The notes under the pieces are model-generated. The model was given only the letters and a program-made list of their open reading frames with translations. It was not told where the DNA came from and made no database searches. A program made the translations under genes and the position numbers. Of a stretch of DNA of 64,000 nucleotides, positions 1-8,981 are shown piece after piece. The stretch's first letter is position 1. Each line of letters starts with the position of its first letter. The stretch is taken from NCBI GenBank assembly GCA_035550515.1, contig DASZOZ010000047.1, forward strand, positions 30,707-94,706, written 5' to 3'. Origin of the DNA: DATARH01 sp035550515. Lineage in GTDB: Bacteria; Pseudomonadota; Alphaproteobacteria; ATCC43930; CGMCC-115725.

Positions 1-299
1 TAAAACGGCGTGTGCGTGATGTTGCCGGCCGAGAGGAAGGTGGTCTTGGAGATCGCGCGGCCCATGGCGCGAACCTCCGCCGCCGTCCGCGGCAGCACGA
101 ACGCCCACGGCGTGCCGTCCGGGCTGTTCAACGTCTCGCGCCAGTCGGGGTCGAAATGCCGGTCGTACCAGGCGGCGTATTGCCCGACCATCGCGGCGGT
201 CGCCGGGTGCGTGGCGACGTCGTCGATCGCGCCGCCGCCCATGATCACGACCTTGCGGCCGTCGCGCAGCGCCGCGCGGTAGTCCGCGCCGGTCCTCAC
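1..299 (-). CDS. HpaB-like 4-hydroxyphenylacetate 3-hydroxylase family protein, C-terminus outside window
   Basis: About 99 N-terminal codons of a flavin-dependent aromatic monooxygenase paralogous to the next gene. The translation begins MRTGADYRAALRDGRKV and reaches SKTTFLSAGNITHTPF, matching residue by residue the first ~100 residues of the neighbour (MRTGGEYREALRDG ... LSAGNITHDP). I start it at a GTG that overlaps the neighbour's stop as GTGA, with GGAG 7 bases upstream, so the two genes look translationally coupled. The family uses FADH2 from a separate reductase to hydroxylate phenols ortho to the existing OH. No reductase partner is visible here. The gene runs off the left edge of the window, so activity and length cannot be judged. 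Confidence 0.8.
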   Translation of the reverse strand, partial: MRTGADYRAALRDGRKVVIMGGGAIDDVATHPATAAMVGQYAAWYDRHFDPDWRETLNSPDGTPWAFVLPRTAAEVRAMGRAISKTTFLSAGNITHTPF

Positions 300-1777
300 G
301 GTTTGTCTCCGGCCGGCGCCGGCCGCGGCGCGTTGACGCGACGCGGCGCCAGCGGTGCGGCGGGGATCGAGCCGAGATCGATCGCCGGCATGTCGCAATC
401 GAGCTGCCGCAGCACCGCATTGGCGAGCGAGTTGTAGTCGGTGAAGCTCTTGCGCAACCGGCCGCGCCAGGTCGGCAAGCCGCCGCTGGCATGGAGTTCG
501 AACGCGGATTCGCGGCCGTCGAGCCCCGACGACACATGGTCCCAGGCAAGCTGGAGCAGCGCCGTGCGCTGGGCCGCGGTGTAGCCGCCGCCGCCGAACG
601 CTTCTTCGAGCCCCGCCGACAAGCCCGGCGCCGCGAGGTCGGTATCCCCCGGCGCCACCACCAGCGACGAGCCGGGGATGATGCGCAGGATTTCGCCGAT
701 CTGCTGGCGCGCCTTGAACAGCGTGATGCCGCCCGCCATCACGTGCCGGCGGTTCGGGCCGCAGAACCCGGTGGGGGTCGGTTCCGGCTCGTGCTCGGCG
801 GCGGTCTGGCAGGCGCGGATCGTCTGCACCGCCGCCATCAGGTCGATCAGGTATTCGACCGTCGCCTCGTTCTCCTTCAACCCCATCGCGTCGGCCAGCG
901 CCAGGGCCAGCCCGAGGCTGAACTCGGCACGAGCGCCCCAGCTGTAGAGGTGATGCCACAGCAGCCAGCGCGCGACCGCCTCGGGGCCGGGGTCGATCAG
1001 GAATACGTGCTCCCAGGGGATCAGCACCTCGTCGAGCCACAGCGTGCCGTCCAGCTCGTCGAAGCGGTTGGAAAGCGGCGCGAGGAACGGGTTGCGCTCG
1101 CGCGCGGCGACCCGGCGGCACAGGATCGTCACGCCCTTGGCGGCGATCTCGACGACAAAGCTCACCGGGTGGCCGTCATACTGCACCCCGTTGAGCGAGC
1201 CGACAAAGATGTCCTCGGCGTAGCACGGGCTGGTATGCATGCCGATGCGGCCGGAGATGACCAGGCCCGTGCCGGTCTCGCGCACGATGCGGCAGCCGGC
1301 GCGGTCCTTCGGGTCGGGGCGCAGCCGGTGGCCGATCGGCGGCGCCCCGCCGCTGAAGGTCAGGAACCGGCCGGTCTCGGCGATCATCGCGCGATAGCTC
1401 TGGGCGCGGGCGACATGCTCGGCGCCGGCGCCGTGCTCGCAGACCGCGTTGACGATGCCCATCGCGATCAGGTTGCCATAGGCCGGATCGTGGGTGATGT
1501 TGCCGGCCGACAGGAAGCAGGTCTTGGCGAACGACCGGCCCATGCCGATGAGGTCGGCGCCGGTTTTCGGCCCGGTCAGCGCCCAAGGGATGCCGGCCGG
1601 GCCGATCAGCGTCCCGGTCCATGCCGGATCGCGGTGCAGGTCGTGCCAGCGGACGTATTCCTCGACCACCGCCCGCGTCGCGGGATGCGTCGTCACATCC
1701 TCGACCCGGCCTTCGCCCATCACATAGACGACGCGTCCGTCGCGCAGCGCCTCGCGATACTCGCCGCCCGTCCTCAC
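296..1777 (-). CDS. 4-hydroxyphenylacetate 3-hydroxylase (HpaB) family flavin monooxygenase
   Basis: 493 aa, the usual length for the HpaB/PvcC family of two-component, FADH2-dependent phenol hydroxylases. Recognisable family segments are the N-terminal RTGGEYREALRDGR, the LSAGNITHDPAYGN segment, and TGLVISGRIGMHTSP in the middle (substrate/flavin domain). The C-terminal helical part holds HASGGLPTWRGRLRKS. The GTG start has GGAGG 8 bases upstream. It lies 29 bp after an SMP-30 gene and overlaps a second HpaB paralogue by 4 bp, within a leftward operon with a LigB-like protein and an amidohydrolase. That context suggests hydroxylation of an aromatic acid or phenol before ring cleavage. The true substrate cannot be read from sequence, and the flavin reductase must be encoded elsewhere. 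Confidence 0.88.
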   Translation of the reverse strand: MRTGGEYREALRDGRVVYVMGEGRVEDVTTHPATRAVVEEYVRWHDLHRDPAWTGTLIGPAGIPWALTGPKTGADLIGMGRSFAKTCFLSAGNITHDPAYGNLIAMGIVNAVCEHGAGAEHVARAQSYRAMIAETGRFLTFSGGAPPIGHRLRPDPKDRAGCRIVRETGTGLVISGRIGMHTSPCYAEDIFVGSLNGVQYDGHPVSFVVEIAAKGVTILCRRVAARERNPFLAPLSNRFDELDGTLWLDEVLIPWEHVFLIDPGPEAVARWLLWHHLYSWGARAEFSLGLALALADAMGLKENEATVEYLIDLMAAVQTIRACQTAAEHEPEPTPTGFCGPNRRHVMAGGITLFKARQQIGEILRIIPGSSLVVAPGDTDLAAPGLSAGLEEAFGGGGYTAAQRTALLQLAWDHVSSGLDGRESAFELHASGGLPTWRGRLRKSFTDYNSLANAVLRQLDCDMPAIDLGSIPAAPLAPRRVNAPRPAPAGDKP

Positions 1778-1806
1778 TTGCCGTCCTCCGCATCAAGGCG
1801 TTCGTC

Positions 1807-2676
1807 TTATTTCCTGAACGGATGCCCCGGCAGACCCGGCGCCCTGGCCCGCAAGACATAGACCGAGCTGTGCGCGGTAAAGAACACGGTCTTCATGTCG
1901 GGGCCGCCGAAGGCCAGGTTGGCCGGCACTTCGGGCGTCTTGATGGTGCCGATATGGGTGCCGTCCGCCGCGTAGACCCAGGTGCCGCCCGGCCCGGTGC
2001 ACCACACCCGTCCTTCGACGTCGACCTTCATCCCGTCCGGCACGCCGATCTTCTCGTCCGAGGACATGTCGGCAAAGATGCGGCGCCGCACCATATTGCC
2101 GGCGCTGTCCATTTCGAGCCGGTGAATATAGGCGGTGTGGCGCGTGTTGGCGACGTAGAGCACCCGCTCGTCGGGCGAGAAGGCCAGGCCGTTCGGGTAT
2201 TCGAAATCGGCGACGTGCCGGGTCGCGCCGTCCGGCATGATGCGGTAGATCGCCGCCGGGTCGAGCTCGCGCTGGCCGAGCGGCACGCGCATCCCCGGAT
2301 TGGTGAAGTAGAGGCTGCCGTCCGATTTGCACACCACGTCGTTGGGCCGCGACAGGCGCTTGCCGTCGAACTTGTCCATCAGCACGTCGTGCGAGGCGAA
2401 CTTGCCGTCCGCCGGCCAGCGCGTCACGCGGCGATGGCCGCCCTCGCACTGGATCAACCGGCCTTGCGGGTCGAATGTCGTGCCGTTGCCCTCGCCGGTG
2501 TTGTCGCGCAGCAATTCGGCCGGCCCGCCCGGCTTGATGCGATAGAATTTCGACTCGCGCACATCCACGAAGTACCAGAACCCGTCCGGGTGATAGACCG
2601 GCCCTTCGGTAAAGGTGAAACCGGTCGCGAGACGCTGCGCCTCACCGCTCTCAAGAATGTCGTCGAGCCCCGCCAT
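1807..2676 (-). CDS. SMP-30/gluconolactonase/LRE family protein
   Basis: 289 aa, the normal size of a single six-bladed beta-propeller lactonase. Family landmarks are TFTEGPVYHPDG with the metal-ligand Glu (E24), SRPNDVV (N112), EYPNGLAFSPDER (N162) and the VPDGMKVDVEG segment with the second metal-site Asp. These residues bind a divalent cation and activate water to open a lactone ring. There is no signal peptide, so it is probably cytoplasmic. The start is supported by GAGGAAACC just before the ATG. It sits between the LigB-like gene (43-bp gap) and the HpaB gene (29-bp gap), so it is likely cotranscribed and may hydrolyse a lactone formed downstream of ring cleavage. That substrate is inference. 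Confidence 0.85.
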   Translation of the reverse strand: MAGLDDILESGEAQRLATGFTFTEGPVYHPDGFWYFVDVRESKFYRIKPGGPAELLRDNTGEGNGTTFDPQGRLIQCEGGHRRVTRWPADGKFASHDVLMDKFDGKRLSRPNDVVCKSDGSLYFTNPGMRVPLGQRELDPAAIYRIMPDGATRHVADFEYPNGLAFSPDERVLYVANTRHTAYIHRLEMDSAGNMVRRRIFADMSSDEKIGVPDGMKVDVEGRVWCTGPGGTWVYAADGTHIGTIKTPEVPANLAFGGPDMKTVFFTAHSSVYVLRARAPGLPGHPFRK

Positions 2677-2719
2677 GGTTTCCTCCCTCGCTGCGAAGGA
2701 CGCAATCGCATCGTTCCGG

Positions 2720-3784
2720 TCAGTGATAGTGCGCGAAGACGACCGGTGAGACGAAGGCCCAGTTTTCCAGGAACACCGCCTTGTCCGGCTTGCGGCCGAG
2801 CGCTTCCATGGCGCCGAGCAGGCAGAACCAGTTCAGCACCTCGTGCTGGCCGGATTGCTCGATCTGCGCGGTCTTGTAGCCGTGCCACGTGGCGTAGTCG
2901 CCGGTTTCCAGCGCGTCGAACAGGGCGCGGTCCGCCGGGACATCGGGCCAGAGCTGCCAGTTCTTCTCGGTGAGGAACGAGTGCGACCAGGATGAGGACG
3001 CCATCAGCGCCACCCGCCACGGGCTCTCGGCCATGATCTTCGCCGTGGCGGCGCCGACCTGCATGCAGCGATGCGGGTTGGGGCTTGGCGGATCGAAGAC
3101 TTGCTGGTCGAGGTTGCCGATTGCGTCCTTCATCGCCAGCGGCAGGCGCAGCCCGCGCGCCGCATTGACCCGGCGGCCGTAGCAATTCACCGAAAACTGC
3201 ACGAGCGGATAGTCGAAACCGCGCCGCTCGTCGTCGAGCAGCAGCACGGTGTTTTCGAACGCGTGCCCCATCTTGTGGTGCAGCGGCTTATAGGCGTAGC
3301 CGACATCGATCCCGGCGGCGATCAGCTTGCTGGCCAGGTACTTGCCGGCCTCGCGGTGGCCGCGCACGCGAAAAACCTTGTCCTTGGGCTCGTTCCACGG
3401 GTTGTCCGGCGAGCGGCGGTGCGCCCAGGGCTGGATGTCCTGGTCGGCATAGGCCAGCACCGCGAAAGGCGGGACGATGTCTTCCTTGAAATTCTCGTAC
3501 TGATCGTCGCCCCACATGATGATGAGGTCGGGGTTGAACGCATCGAGCGCCGCCCGCGCCTCGGCAAAGTGCCGGCGGTAGATTTCGCGATAACGCGTCG
3601 CGGTCGAGGCGCCCCAATCGTTGCCGAGCTCCTCGCGCAGCTCTGCCGGCCAGTTGGCCGGGTTCTTCATCGCCTCCGGCATGTCGGGGTCGTCGAGCGA
3701 GGCCTTCATCATAAAGGTCCAGTTCTCGTTCGGGCGCAGCATCACCGGCCGGTGGCTACAGCCGATGCCGAGGATTTCAGCCAT
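2720..3784 (-). CDS. LigB-like (class III extradiol dioxygenase superfamily) protein
   Basis: 354 aa with the LigB-superfamily opening GIGCSHRPVMLRP, in which H11 matches the first iron-ligand His. At the place where ring-cleaving members have a second ligand His (NDHATAF type), this protein reads MWGDDQYENF, so residue 95 is Gln. The rest (IVPPFAVLAY, GHAFENTVLLLDDERRG, SSSWSHSFL) follows the family. Known members open catechol, gallate or protocatechuate rings using Fe(II). The changed ligand leaves open an altered metal site or a non-oxygenase role. The gene lies in a leftward operon between an amidohydrolase and the SMP-30 gene, which fits an aromatic catabolic role. Superfamily membership is firm; catalysis is uncertain. 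Confidence 0.78.
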   Translation of the reverse strand: MAEILGIGCSHRPVMLRPNENWTFMMKASLDDPDMPEAMKNPANWPAELREELGNDWGASTATRYREIYRRHFAEARAALDAFNPDLIIMWGDDQYENFKEDIVPPFAVLAYADQDIQPWAHRRSPDNPWNEPKDKVFRVRGHREAGKYLASKLIAAGIDVGYAYKPLHHKMGHAFENTVLLLDDERRGFDYPLVQFSVNCYGRRVNAARGLRLPLAMKDAIGNLDQQVFDPPSPNPHRCMQVGAATAKIMAESPWRVALMASSSWSHSFLTEKNWQLWPDVPADRALFDALETGDYATWHGYKTAQIEQSGQHEVLNWFCLLGAMEALGRKPDKAVFLENWAFVSPVVFAHYH

Positions 3785-3890
3785 TGTCAGCTCCCTGCGT
3801 CAGCTCTTTGCGGAGCGGGTCATTGCCTGGCGATGGCGTCGTCCGGCGGCACCGGCGCCATCACGAAAACCGGTGCTCGAAAATCGGCGC

Positions 3891-4979
3891 TCACCGGCGG
3901 TCCTCCGGCACGACGATATTGAGCAGCCGGGCCGCGTTGCGGCCGAGGATCGCCGCGCGTTCGCTGTCTTCGAGCGCGTCGGCGCCCTCGATAAATCCGA
4001 TCGGATCGACCTCGCCCATGTCGGCCGGGTAGTCGGTGCCCATCAGCACGTGGTCGGCGCCGTATTGCTCGACGAGGTAGTGCAGCTGGTGATGGGTGTA
4101 GACGATCGTGTCGAAATACAGCCGCTTGAGATAGGCCGTCGGCATGTGGCGCAGGCAGGTGCAGGTGTCCGGCCGGGCCGCGGCGGCATGGTCGATGCGT
4201 CCCGCATAGGCCGGCAGGAAGCCGCCGCCATGCGACAGCACCAGCTTGAGGTTCGGGCAGTCCTGCAGCACCCCGCCAAAGATCAGGTGATGCACCGCGA
4301 CCGTGGTGTCGAGCGGGTTGCCGATGATGTTGGTGAAGTAATGGTCGCGGAACCGGCTCGCCTCGGGGAACCCGGTCGGGTGCATGAACAGCACCAGCCC
4401 CAGCTCCTCCGCGCGCTGGAAGATCGGCCGGAAGCGCGGCTCGGAAAGGTCGGCGCCGGCCACATTGGTGGCGATCTCGATGCCGCGCAGCCCCAGCGAT
4501 TTGTGCAGCCGGTCAAGCTCGGCGACCGCCAGCTCCGGCGCCTGGAACGGCACCGTGCCGAGCCCGACAAAGCGGTCGGGATGCTTGCCGCAGATATCCG
4601 CGATGTTGTCGTTGATGACGCGCGCGGTCGCGATGCCGAGCTCGGCCGGGACGCTGTAGAAGGTCTGCGCCGGCGACGGGGTGATCGCCTGGATGTCGAT
4701 CCCCATCGAGTCCATGTCGGCGAGCCGCTTTTCGATCGAGGTGAACTGCTCGCGCGTGCGCCGCGCCTGCTCGCGGTTGGTCTCGCGCGTCAGCTCGTTG
4801 GCGAACTGGTGGCGCGGCTGCCAGTCCATGCTGAGCCCGGCGCTCGCCACCATCTCCTCGGCCTTTGGCGTCAGCAGATGGCAGTGTATGTCGATCGTGA
4901 ACCACTTGCCGCGCGCATGCGCCGGGCCGGGAAACCGCCCCGGGATCGGCAACCCTTCCGGCCGGCATTTGAACAGCAT
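3891..4979 (-). CDS. amidohydrolase family protein, ACMSD/5-carboxyvanillate decarboxylase type
   Basis: 362 aa TIM-barrel metal-dependent hydrolase of the amidohydrolase-2 group. Visible features are DIHCHLL (H32 and H34, the HxH metal pair), FMHPTGFPEASRF, LVLSHGGGFLPAYAGR with the barrel His, and MGTDYPADMG with the catalytic Asp near the C-terminus. Relatives are non-oxidative decarboxylases of aminocarboxymuconate semialdehyde, 5-carboxyvanillate or gamma-resorcylate. I chose the ATG at 4979 because GGGAGGG lies 7 bases upstream; an ATG ten codons earlier (5009) has no such site. It heads the leftward catabolic gene group, with a ~107-bp gap to the LigB-like gene. Decarboxylation of an aromatic acid or ring-cleavage product is the best guess. 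Confidence 0.83.
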   Translation of the reverse strand: MLFKCRPEGLPIPGRFPGPAHARGKWFTIDIHCHLLTPKAEEMVASAGLSMDWQPRHQFANELTRETNREQARRTREQFTSIEKRLADMDSMGIDIQAITPSPAQTFYSVPAELGIATARVINDNIADICGKHPDRFVGLGTVPFQAPELAVAELDRLHKSLGLRGIEIATNVAGADLSEPRFRPIFQRAEELGLVLFMHPTGFPEASRFRDHYFTNIIGNPLDTTVAVHHLIFGGVLQDCPNLKLVLSHGGGFLPAYAGRIDHAAAARPDTCTCLRHMPTAYLKRLYFDTIVYTHHQLHYLVEQYGADHVLMGTDYPADMGEVDPIGFIEGADALEDSERAAILGRNAARLLNIVVPEDRR

Positions 4980-5033
4980 CGGCAAACCCTCCCGCGATTT
5001 TGCGGGCATCCTAGCGGGTTGGCCGAGACGGGG

Positions 5034-5432
5034 CTATGGCGGCCTATGACACGAGACGGATCGGCCCGGAATAGCGCGCCACGTGCCGATCGGCGGCGAC
5101 AGCGTGATCCCCTCGACGATGCTCTGCGCGATGAGCAGCCGGTCGAACGGATCCTTGTGCAGCGGTGGCAAATCAGCGACCGCGACGGCATGCTCACCGG
5201 TGACGGGCAGTTCGTCGTAGTAGCTGGTGAGGAGAGTACGGCGGATCAGCCCGACATCGATTTGAAAGTCGTCGCGTCTTCTGCCGCTTTTAATGGCGAT
5301 TTCCCAAAGGCTGGCCGCACTGAACGACAGCTCATTATCTGGGTCGCTGATAATGTCTCGTGCCTTGGAGGGCAGCCGGCCAGATACGCCGACCGCCCAT
5401 ATCAACAGATGGGTATCGATCAGGAATCTCAT
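5034..5432 (-). CDS. PIN-domain ribonuclease toxin (VapC type)
   Basis: 132 aa PIN domain. The acidic residues expected for Mg2+-dependent RNA cleavage are visible: D6 in MRFLIDTHLLIWAV, E44 in SLWEIAIK, and D94/D97 in LHKDPFDRLLIAQ. Toxins of this type cut tRNA or rRNA and are held inactive by the protein encoded just upstream. The start ATG overlaps the antitoxin stop by 4 bp, the classic arrangement for coupled toxin-antitoxin translation. The pair sits alone between the aromatic catabolic block and an EcsC gene, a typical site for an acquired cassette. All catalytic acids are present, so it is probably active. Confidence 0.88.
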   Translation of the reverse strand: MRFLIDTHLLIWAVGVSGRLPSKARDIISDPDNELSFSAASLWEIAIKSGRRRDDFQIDVGLIRRTLLTSYYDELPVTGEHAVAVADLPPLHKDPFDRLLIAQSIVEGITLSPPIGTWRAIPGRSVSCHRPP

Positions 5433-5674
5433 TTCTTGCTGTAAAACATCTCTTCTATCTCGCCTGCCATCATCGTGTCGAAGTCGTCCGGCACTTTGAT
5501 CAATCCATCAAGCATGCCTATCCGGCGGGGCTTTCCCTCGGTTGGCGCATCCAGTGGCACCACTTTGACAAGGGGCTTGCCGGCCTTGGCGATGACAAAG
5601 GGTTCGCCGTTCGCGGCGCGCTGGACCAGTCGCGAAAGGTGGGTCTTGGCTTCGTGAATGTTTACGGTACGCAT
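5429..5674 (-). CDS. Phd/YefM-family antitoxin
   Basis: 81 aa. The N-terminus MRTVNIHEAKTHLSRLVQRA followed by GEPFVIAKAGKPLVKVVPL is the Phd/YefM DNA-binding fold, with the Asn/His-Glu-Ala-Lys start and the strand-turn that packs in the dimer. The C-terminal third (LIKVPDDFDTMMAGEIEEMF) is acidic and would be the toxin-wrapping segment. It is the first gene of the leftward pair with the PIN toxin. Such antitoxins also repress their own promoter, and a perfect 13-bp palindrome lies 25 bp upstream of the start. Pairing of a Phd-type antitoxin with a PIN toxin is a common hybrid. Confidence 0.88.
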   Translation of the reverse strand: MRTVNIHEAKTHLSRLVQRAANGEPFVIAKAGKPLVKVVPLDAPTEGKPRRIGMLDGLIKVPDDFDTMMAGEIEEMFYSKK

Positions 5675-5699
5675 CTGCTTTGCTTTCGACTTAGGCTAA

Positions 5700-5712
5700 C
5701 GAACTTAGTTCG
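5700..5712. promoter_or_regulatory. candidate operator palindrome of the toxin-antitoxin operon
   Basis: CGAACTTAGTTCG is a perfect inverted repeat (arms CGAAC and GTTCG, 3-bp centre) located 25 bp upstream of the antitoxin start. Its position in the presumed promoter suits autorepression by the Phd-type antitoxin. This is inference from position and symmetry only. Confidence 0.4.
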
Positions 5713-5804
5713 CTGTCCTGCTTGCCGCAAGACGGGGGCGCGAGTGTGGCGCGCACCGCGCGCGGCGGATTGCGTCGGCGGTCCGGCGAGGCCACATAGG
5801 CGGG

Positions 5805-6536
5805 ATGAAATCCCTGACGAGGACGGTCAGAAATCTCGCCGTGGCGGCGCGGGTAAGCCCGCTCGCCGCATCGCTGACGCAGGCGTTCGACTGGGCCTAC
5901 GGCAAGGCTGTCGAGGGCATGCCGGGCTTTGCCGGCGCGGAAGAGCTGGCGGCGGAATACGCCGCGAAGCACGGTTCGACGGAGCATGCCGTCAAGGCGG
6001 TCATCGCCGCCCATACCCGGATGGCGGGCGTGGCCGGTTTCGCCACCGGCTGCGGCGGCTTTGTCGCACTGCCGGTGGCCTTGCCCGCCAACCTCGCCGG
6101 CGCGCTTTATCTGCAGACCCGGCTGGTGGCGGCGATTGCGCATCTCCACGGCCACGACATTCGCAGCGCGCGGGTGCGGATGCTGGTCCTCGCTTGCCTG
6201 TCGGGCTCCAAGGCCGCCGACACGCTGCGCGACGCCGGGATCCGCTTTGGCGCCCGGCTCGGCCGCGACGCCGTCGGCTGGGCGGCGCCGGTGCTGTTCA
6301 ACAAGTCCCGTCACGCCGGCCACCTGGCCGTGCTGGGCGTGGCCGGGGCGCGCGGCGTTGCCGGGCTCGGCCGGTTCGTACCGCTGCTGGGCGGCGTCGC
6401 GGCCGGCGGCTTCGATGCGGCCCTCACCCACATGATCGGCCGCACCGCCCACCGCGTCTTTGCCGCGCGCCCCGAGGCGGGCGGTCCAGCCATGGCGGCA
6501 GACGGGCTCGGCGCGCTCGAACCGCCAGCGGGGTGA
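5805..6536 (+). CDS. EcsC family protein
   Basis: 243 aa, alone on the plus strand between two leftward blocks. The central part GVAGFATGCGGFVALPVALPANLAGALYLQTRLVAAIAHLHGHD, with its glycine-rich hydrophobic hairpin followed by a basic region (IRSARVRMLVLACLSGSKAAD), is the signature of the EcsC family, whose members are named after a Bacillus ABC-export locus and whose biochemical role is unknown. Two hydrophobic stretches may insert into or associate with the membrane. It has no operon partner here. The family assignment is good; no function is claimed. Confidence 0.75.
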   Translation: MKSLTRTVRNLAVAARVSPLAASLTQAFDWAYGKAVEGMPGFAGAEELAAEYAAKHGSTEHAVKAVIAAHTRMAGVAGFATGCGGFVALPVALPANLAGALYLQTRLVAAIAHLHGHDIRSARVRMLVLACLSGSKAADTLRDAGIRFGARLGRDAVGWAAPVLFNKSRHAGHLAVLGVAGARGVAGLGRFVPLLGGVAAGGFDAALTHMIGRTAHRVFAARPEAGGPAMAADGLGALEPPAG

Positions 6537-6560
6537 GCCGGGCGCGGCGGCGCGGCCCGT

Positions 6561-7266
<706 letters not shown>

Positions 7267-7277
<11 letters not shown>

Positions 7278-8004
7278 GATAGATCTCCTTGGTGCGCGGG
7301 TGCGCGACGACCTCGGCGCGCGTGCCCTCGACCTCGACCCGGCCGAAATGCAGCACGGTGATCCGCTCGGCAAAATCGAGGGCGATGTCCATGTCGTGCT
7401 CGATCATCACGATCGCGACCGAGGCCGGGATGGTGGTCAGCAATTGTTGAATGTCGCGGCGCTCCTCGCTCGACAGCCCGGCAAACGGCTCATCGAGCAG
7501 CAGCACCTTCGGGCTTTGCGCCAGCGCCATCGCGATCTCGACGCGCCGCCGCTCGCCATAGGCCATCTCGCCAAGCGGACGTTCGGCGAGATGGTCGAGT
7601 CCGACCCGCGCCAGGGTCTGCCGCGCCGCCTCGATCAGCGCGGTCTGGCGGTCGAGCCGGAGCAGCGGGTTCCAGCGCAGGCGGGACAGGCCGAGCAGTG
7701 ACAGCGTGACGTTGCGCAGCAGCGTATCGTGCGGGAAAAGCGTGATGATCTGATAGGTGCGCGCCAAGCCGAGATGCGCCCGCCGCCGCGACGGAACCCG
7801 CGTGATGTCGTCCCCGAACAGCCGTACCGAGCCGGCGTCGGGGCGCAACTCGCCGGCGATCAGGTTGAACAGCGTCGTCTTGCCCGCCCCGTTCGGTCCG
7901 ATGATCAGCCGGCGTTCACCCGGTTCGACCGTCAGGCTCACCTCGGCCGTCACCCGAAGCCCGCCAAACGCCTTGTTGAGGCCGCGCAGTTCGAGCGCGC
8001 TCAC
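7267..8004 (-). CDS. livG: branched-chain/aromatic acid ABC transporter, ATP-binding protein 1 (LivG type)
   Basis: 245 aa ABC ATPase. Walker A is IIGPNGAGKTT, signature YGERRRVEIAMAL, Walker B VLLLDEPFAGLS and H-loop MIEHDMDIAL. The DEPFAGLSSEER and EHDMD motifs mark it as LivG. It starts at a GTG that overlaps the livM stop as GTGA and ends overlapping livF, so the genes are translationally coupled. An open reading frame extends ~370 codons upstream on this strand, but that part runs out of frame through livM and livH and is not real. It functions at the cytoplasmic face with LivF, LivH and LivM. Confidence 0.9.
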
Positions 8005-8981
8005 GGGCCCGCCTCCGGACGCGGCGCGGCGGCGGGAGCGCCGCGCGGCCGCAGTCGCGCGAGGCACCAGCGCGCAAGCCGGGCGGAACCCGGCACCAGG
8101 CCCTCCGGCATAAAGATGACGATCGCCACGAAGATCGCGCCGAGGACGAAGTTCCATCGCTCGATATAAGCGCTGGCGACATTCTTCATGATCACGACAA
8201 GAGCGGCGCCCGCGACCGGCCCGAGCAGCGTGCCGGTGCCGCCGGCGATCACCATCAGCAGCGCCTCCGCCGAGGCGCTCAGCGCCACCGCCTGCGGACT
8301 GATGAACTGGTTGTAGTAGAGGAAGAGCAAGCCGGCCACGCCGCTCCACAAACCGGAAAACAGAAACGCCAGAAAGCGGATCAGCCAGATATTGTAGCCG
8401 AGCGCCGTCATCCGCCGCGGCTGGTCGCGCGCGCCCCGCAGGCTGGCGCCGAACGGCGAGGCCGCCAAGACCTCGATGCACGCCAGTGCGATCAGAAACA
8501 CGATCAGCGTCGCCCAATAAAACCCGGCGGCGCTGGTCAGCGACAGGCCGAACGGCGCCGGGCGCGTGCCGACCGAAATCCCGTTGTCGCCGTTGGTGAT
8601 GCTGATCCAGCGATACGCCACGCCCCAGACGATCTGTCCCAGCGCCACGGTGATCATGACAAAACCGAGACCGGTGCCGCGCAGCGCCAGCACGGCGAAC
8701 GCGGCTGCGGTGGCCAGCGTGACCGCGAGCGCGACGATGATCGCGACCAGGTGGTTGGCGCCGCTGGTAATCATGAACGCGCCGGCATAGGCGGCGATGC
8801 CGAACAGCCCGGCATGGCCGAGCGACACCAGCCCGGCATAGCCGACCAGCACGTTGAGCCCGAGCGCGAAGATCGCGTAGAGCAGGATCTGGGCCGCGAT
8901 ATTGACGTAGTATTCGTTGCCGACCCACAGCGGCAGGGCCGCCAGGGCGGCCAGCGTCAGCACCAGCGCCGCCCGCTTCAT
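8001..8981 (-). CDS. livM: branched-chain/aromatic acid ABC transporter permease (LivM type)
   Basis: 326 aa, about 9-10 hydrophobic helices. LivM landmarks are LNVLVGYAGLVSLGHAGLFGIAAYAGAF, the GTGLGFVMITVALGQI stretch, GAGRRAARRG-like EAA loop equivalents (ASPFGASLRGARDQPRRMTALGYN), and VIAGGTGTLLGPVAGAALVV with the terminal MPEGLVPG. The start ATG overlaps livH by 4 bp (ATGA) and the stop overlaps livG. It forms the inner-membrane channel with LivH. Its last ~20 residues are Pro/Arg/Ala-rich and divergent. Confidence 0.9.
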   Translation of the reverse strand: MKRAALVLTLAALAALPLWVGNEYYVNIAAQILLYAIFALGLNVLVGYAGLVSLGHAGLFGIAAYAGAFMITSGANHLVAIIVALAVTLATAAAFAVLALRGTGLGFVMITVALGQIVWGVAYRWISITNGDNGISVGTRPAPFGLSLTSAAGFYWATLIVFLIALACIEVLAASPFGASLRGARDQPRRMTALGYNIWLIRFLAFLFSGLWSGVAGLLFLYYNQFISPQAVALSASAEALLMVIAGGTGTLLGPVAGAALVVIMKNVASAYIERWNFVLGAIFVAIVIFMPEGLVPGSARLARWCLARLRPRGAPAAAPRPEAGP

